Shown: positions 36,013 to 45,017, numbered from the stretch's first letter. The stretch is 64,000 bases of DNA from Corynebacterium sp. J010B-136 (GCF_002967075.1 NZ_PUGE01000002.1:1-64000); one strand, 5' to 3'. Notes: generated by a model not told the origin, from the sequence alone. Program-made: numbers and translations.

Positions 36013-37278
36013 ATGCGATCAGTGGAGCAACAGCTGGCATTGGTAATGGATGCGGCTGTGAAGCCGGAACCGGTCCGTACAGCGATTGCTCATGCCTTGG
36101 GGCTGATGTGCGCTGAGGAAGTGCAAGCCAATCAGCCCCTGCCGGGCTTTCCGCAGGCAGTCATCGATGGCTATGCCGTGCGTGCGGTTGATGTCGGTGG
36201 CGAAAAGGCGATTGGTGCTCAACCTGAACAAGAGGGCGTGGAAGTTGAACGGTCTCTTCCCGTTGTAGGCGAAGTGCCAGCAGGTTCACGCCAGCCGCTG
36301 CGTCTGCAGCCGCGTCAAGCCGTGCGCGTTTACACGGGTGCGCCGTTGCCGACTTTGGCTGATGCCGTGTTGCCCCTGGAATGGACAGATCGCGGGCGCA
36401 AGCGGGTTACCGCGCATCGTCCGGTACGCTCCGGGGATTTTGTGCGCCGTGTTGGTGACGATATCCAACCCGGTGATGTTGCCGTTACTTCCGGCACCGT
36501 TTTAGGCCCTGCCCAGATTGGCTTGTTGGCTGCTGTCGGCCGTTCCAAAGTCTTGGTCTATCCGCGTCCACGCGTAACAGTTTTGTCTTTTGGCCGTGAG
36601 CTTGTCGATGTCGACCGCGAGCCTGGATTGGGCCAAGTCTTTGATGTGAACTCCTATTCTTTGGCGGCTGCTGCCAAAGAAGCCGGCGCGGATGTACAGC
36701 GCGTGGGCATTGCCCAAGGCGAACCACGCCGGATCAAAGAGACTTTAGAAACGCATCTTTCGCGTTCAGAGGTACTAGTTATCTCCGGCGCCGTGGGTGG
36801 TGCTGGCGCGGAGGTCATCCGCGGGGTGCTAGAGCAGCTTGGCGATGTCGATACCTCCCGTGTTGCTATGCACCCTGGCTCAGTGCAGGGCTTTGGTCTG
36901 CTGGGTGAAAACCGCACCCCAACGTTTTTGCTGCCATCTAATCCGGTCGCAGCACTCGTGGTTTTTGAAACCTTTGTGCGCCCATTGATTCGCTTAAGCT
37001 TGGGCAAACGCGTGGCTAATCGTCGCGTGGTACGTGCTCGCGCGCTCAACCACATTGAATCACGCCCGGGCCGTCGCGGGTTTATCCGTGCACGCTTGAT
37101 GCGTGATGCTGAAACTTCTGATTACTTGGTCGAAGGACTATCCGGTGCAACCGGTGCACCAGCGCACCTTTTGGCAGGTCTGGCTGAAGCCAATGCCATG
37201 GTACGGATTCCAGAAGATGTCACCTCGATTCGTCCCGGTGATGTTGTAGACGTCATCTTCTTGTCCCAGCGAAGCTAA
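36013..37278 (+). CDS. glp: MoeA/gephyrin-like protein, candidate cell-division factor Glp
   Basis: The 421-residue protein has the full MoeA/gephyrin-E fold (SVEQQLALVMDAAVKP, PGFPQAVIDGYAVRA, RVYTGAPLPTLADAV, then the MoCF domain ~180-330). MoeA enzymes insert molybdate into molybdopterin. The MoCF motif SGGVSVGxxD reads SGAVGGAGAE here, losing the conserved Ser and Asp. In C. glutamicum a MoeA-like protein in this position (Glp) binds FtsZ and a membrane receptor, GlpR, encoded two genes on. The same order here supports that role over molybdenum metabolism. Confidence 0.85.
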   Translation: MRSVEQQLALVMDAAVKPEPVRTAIAHALGLMCAEEVQANQPLPGFPQAVIDGYAVRAVDVGGEKAIGAQPEQEGVEVERSLPVVGEVPAGSRQPLRLQPRQAVRVYTGAPLPTLADAVLPLEWTDRGRKRVTAHRPVRSGDFVRRVGDDIQPGDVAVTSGTVLGPAQIGLLAAVGRSKVLVYPRPRVTVLSFGRELVDVDREPGLGQVFDVNSYSLAAAAKEAGADVQRVGIAQGEPRRIKETLETHLSRSEVLVISGAVGGAGAEVIRGVLEQLGDVDTSRVAMHPGSVQGFGLLGENRTPTFLLPSNPVAALVVFETFVRPLIRLSLGKRVANRRVVRARALNHIESRPGRRGFIRARLMRDAETSDYLVEGLSGATGAPAHLLAGLAEANAMVRIPEDVTSIRPGDVVDVIFLSQRS

Positions 37279-37294
37279 GCAGGTTTTATCCGAA

Positions 37295-38032
37295 GTGTTT
37301 AATCCCTTTGGCTGGCGCTTAGCGCGGCTTAGCCCGGCCGATGCCTCGGAACGTCATCCTTATCATCCTGGTTGGCCGGAAGTAACGCCTATGGTGCTGC
37401 TTCCGGAGTCCAAGAAATTTCCCCGCGAGCTGCGCGTGCGCCTGCGTCCATTAGTCTCCACCGATAAAGGTGCGTGGCGTACGCAGAGGATCGCGGATGA
37501 GAAGTTCTTACGACCTGTGGAACCGACCGCGGTGGGTTCGTGGAAAGATGCGCATTCGGAATCTAGCTGGCGCAGCCACTTCCACTACCTCGGATCGAGC
37601 GCCCGCAGCGGATTGCTTGTGCCCATGGTCATTGAGGTCAATGGCCAATTTGCCGGGCAATTGACCTTAGGCAATATCCAGCACGGCGGAATTAGCGATT
37701 GCTGGATCGGCTACTGGGTGTATTCCAAGTACACCGGCGCCGGCGTCGCCACCGCGGCTTGCGGCTTGGGCGTCGATCATGCGTTTCGTCGCATCGGACT
37801 GCACCGGATTACCGCAACGTATATGCCGGAAAACCCCGCTTCCGGCAAAGTGCTGATGGCTAATGGCTTCCGGGAAGAAGGCTATTTACGCCGCAACTTA
37901 CACATCGATGGCGCGTGGCGGGATCACCACTTTGTGGCCCTAACCCGTGAGGAATATTCCACCACCGCTATTGATCGCTTGTGCGCCTCTGGCCGCGTGC
38001 TGGGATATCTTGCCCGCACCAAACGCCCTTAA
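37295..38032 (+). CDS. rimJ: GNAT-family N-acetyltransferase (RimJ-like)
   Basis: The 245-residue protein carries the RimJ/RimL GNAT fold. It has the acetyl-CoA motif region YWVYSKYTGAGVATAACGLGVDHAF (~143-167) and LHRITATYMPENPASGKVLMANGFREEGYLR (~170-200). The substrate may be a ribosomal or other N-terminus; it is untested. The start is GTG at 37295, 16 bp after glp. This galU-moeA-rimJ-membrane-protein order also occurs in M. tuberculosis. Confidence 0.88.
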   Translation: MFNPFGWRLARLSPADASERHPYHPGWPEVTPMVLLPESKKFPRELRVRLRPLVSTDKGAWRTQRIADEKFLRPVEPTAVGSWKDAHSESSWRSHFHYLGSSARSGLLVPMVIEVNGQFAGQLTLGNIQHGGISDCWIGYWVYSKYTGAGVATAACGLGVDHAFRRIGLHRITATYMPENPASGKVLMANGFREEGYLRRNLHIDGAWRDHHFVALTREEYSTTAIDRLCASGRVLGYLARTKRP

Positions 38033-38057
38033 TCCGTTAGGTTCTCTTTTGTTTTAA

Positions 38058-38090
38058 AGACCACGTTCCCGACATAGCAGCGCGTGGTCT
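38058..38090. terminator. Hairpin between rimJ and glpR
   Basis: AGACCACG at 38058-38065 pairs with CGTGGTCT at 38083-38090. No T-tract follows, so it may attenuate rather than stop transcription into glpR. Confidence 0.4.
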
Positions 38091-38226
38091 GAGAATTCTC
38101 TGGCAATTGATGCCTGCGCGCACTTTGCGCGGCGTGGCAGGAAACCACGGGTTGGCTTCGCACGTAATCTAGATTGAGATTTACTGTCTATTCATAAAGC
38201 CTAAGAGCGGAAGGTGGCCGAGGCTC

Positions 38227-39765
38227 GTGTCTCCAGGATTAGCGATTGTTCTTATCATCGTGCTGTGGCTTTTGATTTTGGCGCCGATTTTGTTGCGCGG
38301 TCAAAAACCCATGAGCCGTACTGGTGAGGCCTTTGACGACACCCGCGTGCTTTTTGAAGGCGACTCCGGCGCCCTGGAACCACAACGCGGCCCGAAGCTG
38401 TCTGCTAAAGCTGCGCGCATCAAGGCTCGCAAAGACGCCGACGCGGAAGCTGAAGCCGACGTCGATGCCGCGCAGGACGCAGCTGCCGAGGAGACTGCCG
38501 ATAATGTTGAGGCTAACGAGGCTGAAAAGCAGACCGTTGCCGCTGCTGCCGCGCGCATCAAGAGCGAATATGACAATGCCGAGGCTCAGTCGGAAGTTGA
38601 TACCAACGCGGAGACTGCAGAAGCTGCTGAGACCATCGAAGGCGAAATCGTCTACGAAGTAGAGGCCGCTGATTCGAAGAACGCCACCGACTCTGTAGAA
38701 TCTAGCGACACTGACAGCGCTGCCGATGACGATATTGTTGACGTAGATGTGGTTGACGCCGAGGTTGAACAACCACAGCCGACAGCACCTGCACAATCAG
38801 CAGCGCGCCCAGTTACCGTAGAGCTCAGCGATGAAGATCTGGATGCCCTCGAAGACGGCCTCGATGAGGATGATGACATCTTGTTAGAGGATGAACCTCG
38901 CAAGGAATCACCAAAGGCTTCGCTTGATGCTGAAGTATCTGCTTCCGAGAGCACTGTCTTTACCGCTCCTGCAGCATATGAACTAGCTGATGATGCATAT
39001 GAGATGGATGAAACCTACGTTTCTGCCGTTGACATGATGTACCCAGGCGCTGTTGATCCTGACACCGAGGCCAACGCTGATGCCGACGCTGACGCTATGG
39101 CAGATACCGAACTGACGAGCGCTGCTGAGCACAACACTGACGAAGACCTCGAAGATGGCGTGGCGGCTGATGCGAACGAAGGAGCGGTCGCAGAGGATGT
39201 CACACACTACGAAGTCAACCAGGAATTCGAAGAAGATATCGTTGGCGCGGACTCCGATACGGAACTGTCTGAAGAGGAATTAGAATTCGCACAGTCACGC
39301 GTTGGCCGTGGCGGCTGGGATCCACAAGCAGATGCGGAAAATAAAGCAACGCGTTATCAGCGTCGCCAGCGCACCCTGATGGGGCTTGCCGTCGTGGTCG
39401 TACTGACTGTCGCGCTGGGAATTATCTTCGGCGGATGGCTGTGGTGGACCGCCGCTATTGCCGGGGGTCTCACCATTGCTTACCTGGTTGCTTTGCGCAC
39501 TCAGGTCCGTCAGGAACAGCAACTGCGCGCCCGCCGTATTTCGCAGCTACGTCGTGCTCGTTTGGGCGTGCGCTCGGCACAAGACGAAGAACTAGCCATC
39601 CCGCGCTACCTCCGACGCCCAGGCGCTGTCATCGTGGAAATTGATGACTCGAGCCCAGACTGGGACCACCTTCCTGAGATGCACGAAGAAGTCGAAGAAA
39701 TTCCACAGCGTCCAGCGCCACGTCGTATTCGCCGCGATGATCTAGCTGCACGTCGCGTCGGCTAA
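38227..39765 (+). CDS. glpR: GlpR-type membrane protein with very long acidic linker
   Basis: The 512-residue protein has an N-terminal TM segment (~4-24, LAIVLIIVLWLLILAPILL), then RTGEAFDDTRVLFEG. An acidic Ala/Asp/Glu-rich region of about 300 residues (~55-355) follows, then two TM segments (~385-425) and an Arg-rich C-terminus (~430-512). In C. glutamicum the gene two places after glp encodes the membrane receptor GlpR that recruits Glp to the septum; Rv0996 is the M. tuberculosis equivalent. Only synteny and the membrane layout support the name here. The start is GTG at 38227. Confidence 0.75.
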   Translation: MSPGLAIVLIIVLWLLILAPILLRGQKPMSRTGEAFDDTRVLFEGDSGALEPQRGPKLSAKAARIKARKDADAEAEADVDAAQDAAAEETADNVEANEAEKQTVAAAAARIKSEYDNAEAQSEVDTNAETAEAAETIEGEIVYEVEAADSKNATDSVESSDTDSAADDDIVDVDVVDAEVEQPQPTAPAQSAARPVTVELSDEDLDALEDGLDEDDDILLEDEPRKESPKASLDAEVSASESTVFTAPAAYELADDAYEMDETYVSAVDMMYPGAVDPDTEANADADADAMADTELTSAAEHNTDEDLEDGVAADANEGAVAEDVTHYEVNQEFEEDIVGADSDTELSEEELEFAQSRVGRGGWDPQADAENKATRYQRRQRTLMGLAVVVVLTVALGIIFGGWLWWTAAIAGGLTIAYLVALRTQVRQEQQLRARRISQLRRARLGVRSAQDEELAIPRYLRRPGAVIVEIDDSSPDWDHLPEMHEEVEEIPQRPAPRRIRRDDLAARRVG

Positions 39766-39786
39766 GACCCTGTAGTTTAAATATCT

Positions 39787-39834
39787 AGCGCGTGCTTGCC
39801 CACAACTTTGAAGTGGGCAAGCACGCGCTTTTTC
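39787..39834. terminator. Strong terminator after glpR
   Basis: AGCGCGTGCTTGCCCAC (39787-39803) pairs perfectly with GTGGGCAAGCACGCGCT (39813-39829), followed by TTTTTCT. It separates glpR from the convergent tag-like gene. Confidence 0.95.
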
Positions 39835-39873
39835 TATTGTCTCCGGATTCTCCTACGCTGCCAGATAGCAGAC

Positions 39874-40431
39874 CTAGGCAGCATTTGAGCGCCGTTTAAC
39901 TGCGGGCACCATGCCTATAGCTTGAGCTAGTGCGGCAACCATCCGGGGCCCAACCATGGTGAAGTCATGAGCTTTAAGTTCTCGAGCTAGCTCAGTGATC
40001 TCAGGTGTTTGTTCAATAAGTTCAGTTGCGGTCTCACACTGGGTGGGATTGTCTGGCTCATGCGCCCACACCAAGGCAGAAATTCCACCGTGTTCGCGCA
40101 ATTTCACTATGGCCTTAGCATTGTGTACTGCAGCGCTAAGCTTTCTTCTATTGCGGATAAGAGTCTTGTCGTGCAGCATGCCCTCGATGTCGTCATGATC
40201 AAATTGTGCGACAGCGTCCGGGGCAAAATTGTGGAATACCTCGCGCAGGCGCGCGCGTTTGTTTAATACCATTGACCAATTGAGACCGGCCTGAAAACCT
40301 AATAGAGCGATAAGTTCGTAGAGCTCGTGTTCCTCACATAATTTCTGGCCCCATTCACATTCGTAGTACTCGCGGGTAAGGGAAGAGGCTTGCGCCCATT
40401 CTGGATAGGAATCATCATTAAAAGAAGTCAT
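39874..40431 (-). CDS. DNA-3-methyladenine glycosylase I-like protein lacking zinc ligands
   Basis: The 185-residue protein matches Tag-family glycosylases: YYECEWGQKLCEEHELYELIALLGFQAGLNWSMVLNKRARLREVF (~22-66) and LIRNRRKLSAAVHNAKA (~90-106), with the helix-hairpin-helix core. Tag proteins bind a structural zinc through an N-terminal Cys/His pair and a C-terminal His...Cys pair. Here the C-terminus reads VGPRMVAALAQAIGMVPAVKRR with no His or Cys, and the N-terminal pair is also absent. It may be a zinc-free glycosylase or have another base specificity. Confidence 0.75.
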   Translation of the reverse strand: MTSFNDDSYPEWAQASSLTREYYECEWGQKLCEEHELYELIALLGFQAGLNWSMVLNKRARLREVFHNFAPDAVAQFDHDDIEGMLHDKTLIRNRRKLSAAVHNAKAIVKLREHGGISALVWAHEPDNPTQCETATELIEQTPEITELARELKAHDFTMVGPRMVAALAQAIGMVPAVKRRSNAA

Positions 40432-40539
40432 GCATTTTTAGACGGGTAGCTCTAACTAGAGGTTCCCAGGACACGGACCTTAGAAATCTCACACCCCGCG
40501 TATTCGTTGCCCAGTGGTTAACCGGGTAATCTGTTAGCC

Positions 40540-40953
40540 ATGAACTCACCAATTGTCCGCGACGGCGCGCTGCTGATTTTCCGCGTGGTACTCGGCTTGG
40601 TGTTTATCGCACACGGGATTGATAAATTCTTCTTTCCAGGTATGGATGACACCATCGGACAATTTTCTGCCTGGGGGATTCCGCAACCCCAAATATTTGC
40701 GTGGGTAGTAGCAGTGGGTGAGCTCGCTGCAGGCACCATGCTGGTCATTGGCCTGTTAGCGACTTTCGCTGCAGGAATGCTTGCTTTATTAAGTGCTTTG
40801 TCCATTTACTTCGTGCACTTTAAAAACGGCCTCTTTATTGAACAGGGCGGGTTTGAGTACGCGGCGGTACTATGCGTGGCATTATTGATGGTTGTGGTAT
40901 TTGGATCTGGTCGCGCAAGTTTAGATGGGGTGTTAAGCCGTGTTGAATCATGA
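40540..40953 (+). CDS. DoxX-family membrane protein
   Basis: The 137-residue protein has four hydrophobic segments and the DoxX pattern (LLIFRVVLGLVFIAHGIDKFFFPG, then GELAAGTMLVIGLLATFAAG). DoxX proteins are small inner-membrane proteins, some linked to redox or sulfur metabolism. The 3' end overlaps the following zinc-finger gene by 14 bp, so the two are co-translated. Confidence 0.85.
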   Translation: MNSPIVRDGALLIFRVVLGLVFIAHGIDKFFFPGMDDTIGQFSAWGIPQPQIFAWVVAVGELAAGTMLVIGLLATFAAGMLALLSALSIYFVHFKNGLFIEQGGFEYAAVLCVALLMVVVFGSGRASLDGVLSRVES

Positions 40954-41629
40954 CCAGGTCCAAGAAGCGCTCTCAGCTCGCATGGACGGCGAGGACTATG
41001 ACCTTGAAGACGATGTCATTGATACCCACATTGCGCACTGCGAGAAATGCAAAGCCTTTCAGGAGCGCGCGGCAAAACTAACTTTCGCGCTGGCACCCCA
41101 AACGCCGATGGAACCATCGCAGGAACTAGCTGAGAATATCCTGGCACAGGTGGAACCAGAATGGCGCCGAGTATCTGGTGGACGTTTGGCGAGCCTGGCC
41201 GGTGCACGTGTCGCCCTGGTAGTTCTTGCCATCACTTTTGTCATTTGGGCAGTTACGCTCATTATTGCCTCTGGGCCTTTTACTGGTGTGGCAGAAGGCG
41301 GAGCAATGCTAAACCCTGACTCCAACCCAGTCGAAGCAGAGCATCTCATTGAAGCCGCAGCGCTGCGTTTAGGGCTTGCAGGCGGAATGTTCTTTAGCGC
41401 CTGGCGGCCTAACCTCATCGGTGGCCTGCTGCCGGTTGTGGGCACGGCATTTTTCTTCCTCACCGGCTTTGCCATGCGCGATATTGCGCTCGGTACGGTT
41501 TCTACCAGCCAGGTTTATACACTTTGTGGCCTAGGGGTCGCGCTCGCTGTGATGGTGTGGACATGGCTAGCTGATCGCGGATACTTCATCCGGCACATGT
41601 GGAAGAACCTCTCAGCCGACCCGTATTAG
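40940..41629 (+). CDS. zf-HC2-type (anti-sigma-like) membrane protein
   Basis: The 229-residue protein begins with a cytoplasmic zf-HC2 domain with the HxxxCxxC motif HIAHCEKC (~31-38), seen in zinc-associated anti-sigma factors. Four predicted TM segments follow (~89-110, ~140-155, ~160-180, ~192-212). No sigma-factor gene is adjacent; the partner gene overlapping upstream encodes DoxX. It may be an orphan anti-sigma factor or a metal/redox sensor. Confidence 0.65.
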   Translation: MLNHDQVQEALSARMDGEDYDLEDDVIDTHIAHCEKCKAFQERAAKLTFALAPQTPMEPSQELAENILAQVEPEWRRVSGGRLASLAGARVALVVLAITFVIWAVTLIIASGPFTGVAEGGAMLNPDSNPVEAEHLIEAAALRLGLAGGMFFSAWRPNLIGGLLPVVGTAFFFLTGFAMRDIALGTVSTSQVYTLCGLGVALAVMVWTWLADRGYFIRHMWKNLSADPY

Positions 41630-41657
41630 TAAGAACCCACTAATGCTGGCCTTTCGC

Positions 41658-42833
41658 CTAGACCAAGTACCCGCGCCGGATTTGTACCGCGCGTAGAGCC
41701 GCAGAAGCCACCGCTAATAACGCGATGAAGACCAGTGGCGCGCTGACGCCTACCAGTGGGTTTAGGAGCTCAAAGATGAAGGGGAAGGCAAAGCCAAAGT
41801 AGGTAAAGACATAGTAGATACCGATGCCTGTGCCGTGTTTAGCAAGCGGAACATAGGTGTTAACGCCTACCAAACCTTCACGCAGGCACAGCCCATATGC
41901 GGAGCCGAGCAGCAGCGCTGCCAGGATAAATTGTGTAACAGTTAAATCGTTGCCGCCGAAGGCCGCCACAGCAAAACCCAAGGCAGCGGAAATAGCACCT
42001 GCGGTCCCTGACTTGCGGCCCCACGAGAACTTGCGGCCCAAATATTGCATTACTAGGCCGGAACCGAAGGCTAGTCCTGACGATAGCGCTGGCAACAGAA
42101 TCGGGATATCGATATGTCCAGCTGCGCGAGCCGACAAAATAACAACGGATGTCGTAATACAGCTAAAGACCCACAGCGCCATGGGCAAAGACACTGCTAA
42201 TGCCTTGCCCAAACTACGGTCTTGGGCAGGGCTGCTTCCGGAAGATCCATGGATAGGGACGCGGGGTGCATCGCCAAGAACAAGACCGGCCACGACAGCG
42301 ATAGCGGAGAACGCCACGCTGACGGCGAAAATAAGCGCAATGTTTTCTGTAGAAGCACCAATGAGACTTGTGGCGATCGGACCAACCGCGAAGCCAAGCG
42401 TCAAAATGATTCCGGCTAGAGTTACTCCACTGGCCCCACGTATATGCCCGGCCCAGGCAGTGCCGGCACTGACAACGAGTCCCACTCCGATGCCAACGAT
42501 GAAGCGTCCTGCTAACAACCAGCCACCCTCGTGCATAAAGAGCATGAGGAGATTTCCCAGCGCAGAAATAATACCGCCGGTAAGGACAATGAAACGTGGT
42601 CCAAAGCGATCTGCAAAAACGCCGCCTAGAAGCAAACAAGGCAGCATGCCAATTGCATAGATCCCGAACGCGGCATTGACCAGAAGGCTTGAAACTCCTT
42701 GTTGGTCACGAATGATGACAAGCGCTGAAGCAAAGTGGTTGGCCGCCCATCCTGCGGTGAAAAGCAGGAGCGTAACTCCCATAAAAACACGGGCAGACTG
42801 GCGAGAACTCATGAGAAGCCACTTTATCGCCAA
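41658..42833 (-). CDS. MFS transporter, drug or organic-compound type
   Basis: The 391-residue protein has 12 hydrophobic segments and MFS loop motifs (GGVFADRFGPRFIVLTGG at ~66-83). No substrate is suggested by sequence or neighbours. It is a single gene converging on the zf-HC2 gene. It belongs to the accessory region by position. Confidence 0.85.
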   Translation of the reverse strand: MAIKWLLMSSRQSARVFMGVTLLLFTAGWAANHFASALVIIRDQQGVSSLLVNAAFGIYAIGMLPCLLLGGVFADRFGPRFIVLTGGIISALGNLLMLFMHEGGWLLAGRFIVGIGVGLVVSAGTAWAGHIRGASGVTLAGIILTLGFAVGPIATSLIGASTENIALIFAVSVAFSAIAVVAGLVLGDAPRVPIHGSSGSSPAQDRSLGKALAVSLPMALWVFSCITTSVVILSARAAGHIDIPILLPALSSGLAFGSGLVMQYLGRKFSWGRKSGTAGAISAALGFAVAAFGGNDLTVTQFILAALLLGSAYGLCLREGLVGVNTYVPLAKHGTGIGIYYVFTYFGFAFPFIFELLNPLVGVSAPLVFIALLAVASAALRAVQIRRGYLV

Positions 42834-42939
42834 GTGGTGTTCTTTACCGGACTTTGGCTACTTTTATAACCCGGTTACCCGCGCGAAACTACCCCCCCCT
42901 TAAGCATTGAAAACTCAGCCAACGGAAAACCTTGAAAAT

Positions 42940-42973
42940 CCCAGTTCACCTCAAACCCTTGAGATGAACTGGG
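42940..42973 (-). terminator. Terminator after the rhamnose-cluster transporter
   Basis: CCCAGTTCA (42940-42948) pairs with TGAACTGGG (42965-42973), with inner CTCAA/TTGAG. It lies about 75 bp past the stop of the minus-strand transporter gene. Confidence 0.65.
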
Positions 42974-43049
42974 GAATTAGGGGAGAGCGATTGGGAATGA
43001 ACGCCTTGCCTGTTATCCACTTAGATTAACGCAAGTAATTTGAGCTGGC

Positions 43050-44405
43050 TCAAGATAATGGATTCGAGGTTGGTGGATTTGTCAGAATAGGTTCTGAGTC
43101 GGAAATGGACGAAAGGCGGTCACCAGTGGATGGCTGGGTAGGTCCGTAGCGTTCTTCCTCAATTTCCTCCAGAGTCTTTCCGCGAGTGTCAGGTGCTCCA
43201 AGGAAACCGACAACAAGTGCAATAACCAGTGCGCCAATCATGATCATCCCGACGAACGGAACCCCACGTTCTGCCAATAGAGTAGGGAACCAGTAGCTGA
43301 GGAGTCCAACGATAATACGTGCAGTAAAGAAAAGGACTCCTTGGGCACTCGCACGGTAGCGAGTCGGGAACATTTCTGCTGCCCATAGTGCGTAAAAGGC
43401 CTGGGCGCCGATACCAGCAGAAACACCCCATAGGACGGCAAAAAGAATTAACATTGGCATGGTGATGTGTACGAACACGAGAAGTACCCATGCAGCAATT
43501 CCGAGAACTGCACCTATGGCGTATAAAGTGCGTCGATTCATACGGTCGCCGTACTTCATAAAACCGAAGTAGGTGGCAAAGACGGTGAGTGTCCACAGCA
43601 AGACTTGTAGCAAGTTCTGGTGAGAACCTGATTCGACTCCGGCTGTCTCATAGACGCGAGGCATGAAAATCCCCATTTGGCCAGCGACAAGGTTCCAAAG
43701 TCCGTAGACACCTGTAAGGAAGAGAAGTGCTTTGATATTGCGCTTATCTGTAAGCAGTTCTTTGTAGTTGCGACGCTTAATTCCTTGGGCTTCTTCTTTC
43801 TTACGGTCAGCATTGTGACGCTTCCACGACTCGGATTCAGACAGTCCACGACGTATCCACCAGGTAACAAAAGCAACTACAAAGAGATGCGCGAAGACAA
43901 TCCTGGATCCCATTAGCCCTAGCGGGACCAAGAAAGTTGCAAAGAGGAATACTAAAGCTGGCCCTAAGGACCATGCTAACTGTGCAGAACCCACATGGCG
44001 TGCGCGGTCGTGTGCTGGTGCTTCTTCTGCGATGTACGTCCAGGCAACTGGAACACCGGCACCAACAGCGATACCCGTAAGGATAACGCCCAGAACCAGC
44101 ATCCACGGGGCCACAGCAAAGACGACCAGAAGGGTACCGATCATGTAAAGGATCAGGTCATAGGTGTAAATAAACTTTCGACCGTAACGGTCGCCTAAAG
44201 GCCCGCCGATCATTGCGCCGACTGCTGCACCGAAAGCATTCGCGCTGACGGCGGCAAGAAAACCTACGAAGAGATTGCTGAAACCAAAGTAGTGCTGCCA
44301 CATGGTCAGACTGGTAGCCAGCGCGATGATGGAACCTGCTTCAATGTAATTGGACATTGAAACGGCGATTGTCGCCTTCCACCCACTGTAATTTTGTTTA
44401 CTCAT
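43050..44405 (-). CDS. MFS transporter of the sugar-porter type, probable L-rhamnose uptake
   Basis: The 451-residue protein has 12 TM segments with GGPLGDRYGRKFIYTYDLILY (~66-86) after TM2 and the paired motif in the second half (KYGDRMNRRTLY). A C-terminal GKTLEEIEEERYGPT fits sugar porters. It is 29 bp downstream of the mutarotase gene rhaM and opposite the rhaI operon, so rhamnose is the likely substrate. AAAGG precedes the ATG by 6 bp. Confidence 0.8.
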   Translation of the reverse strand: MSKQNYSGWKATIAVSMSNYIEAGSIIALATSLTMWQHYFGFSNLFVGFLAAVSANAFGAAVGAMIGGPLGDRYGRKFIYTYDLILYMIGTLLVVFAVAPWMLVLGVILTGIAVGAGVPVAWTYIAEEAPAHDRARHVGSAQLAWSLGPALVFLFATFLVPLGLMGSRIVFAHLFVVAFVTWWIRRGLSESESWKRHNADRKKEEAQGIKRRNYKELLTDKRNIKALLFLTGVYGLWNLVAGQMGIFMPRVYETAGVESGSHQNLLQVLLWTLTVFATYFGFMKYGDRMNRRTLYAIGAVLGIAAWVLLVFVHITMPMLILFAVLWGVSAGIGAQAFYALWAAEMFPTRYRASAQGVLFFTARIIVGLLSYWFPTLLAERGVPFVGMIMIGALVIALVVGFLGAPDTRGKTLEEIEEERYGPTQPSTGDRLSSISDSEPILTNPPTSNPLS

Positions 44406-44434
44406 GACGAACCTTTCAGTTCAAAGACGTGTGA

Positions 44435-44800
44435 TTAGGTCAAGCGGAAATACTGGGGAAGTGGTGTTTCTGGGGAACCAGGCACGAAGTATTGCGCCAT
44501 TTCTTTCTGCCATTTGGCGTTGACCGGGTGTTGGCCCATCAGTCGACGCGCTTCTTCCACATCGTCAGCTTCGAAGTACCCAATGACTAAGCCGTCTTCT
44601 TCCCTTAAAAATAGTGAGTAGTTGCGCCAGCCGCATTCTGTTAAAGCGTTTAGCATCTCTGGCCATACATTCTGGTGAGCTCGCACGTACTCATCGATGC
44701 ATTCAGGTTTGACGTGGAGTTGAAAACACTGACGTGAGTTTTGCTCGCTGTGTGCAGATTCAACTAGGTGGGTGAAGCTGTTAGGGGTTGAGTTCGGCAA
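44435..44800 (-). CDS. rhaM: L-rhamnose mutarotase
   Basis: RhaM interconverts alpha and beta rhamnose so that the isomerase gets its preferred form. The protein contains RQCFQLHVKPECIDEYVRAHQNVWPEMLNALTECGWRNYSLFL and PLPQYFRL, as in the family (~104 residues). I favour the TTG at 44800, with AAAGGA 9 bp away; a GTG at 44809 overlaps that Shine-Dalgarno. It is the first gene of the rhaM-transporter operon, divergent from rhaI. Confidence 0.9.
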   Translation of the reverse strand: MPNSTPNSFTHLVESAHSEQNSRQCFQLHVKPECIDEYVRAHQNVWPEMLNALTECGWRNYSLFLREEDGLVIGYFEADDVEEARRLMGQHPVNAKWQKEMAQYFVPGSPETPLPQYFRLT

Positions 44801-44974
44801 GTCTGACACTCCTTTGCTGTAGGAAAACCGCAGGTAGATAAAAAGCTTTTACCGGCAGATTTAGTTGTGGAAGCTTAAAGTACGAAACTTCACGGCGGTT
44901 CAATCACGACTGAGCCTTGTCTTACTGAGCCTTGGCTACAGGAAGATGAGAGGCGGTCTGGAATGTGAACTAGT

Positions 44975-44990
44975 TGTGATTGCAGTCTCA
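44975..44990 (+). promoter_or_regulatory. Candidate GlxR (CRP-type) site
   Basis: TGTGATTGCAGTCTCA fits TGTGA-N6-TCACA with one mismatch in the right arm. Global cAMP-type control of a sugar cluster would be normal in corynebacteria. Confidence is modest because the right arm is imperfect. Confidence 0.35.
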
Positions 44991-45017
44991 GCACTTTCGT
45001 CACATGCTACACAGTTT

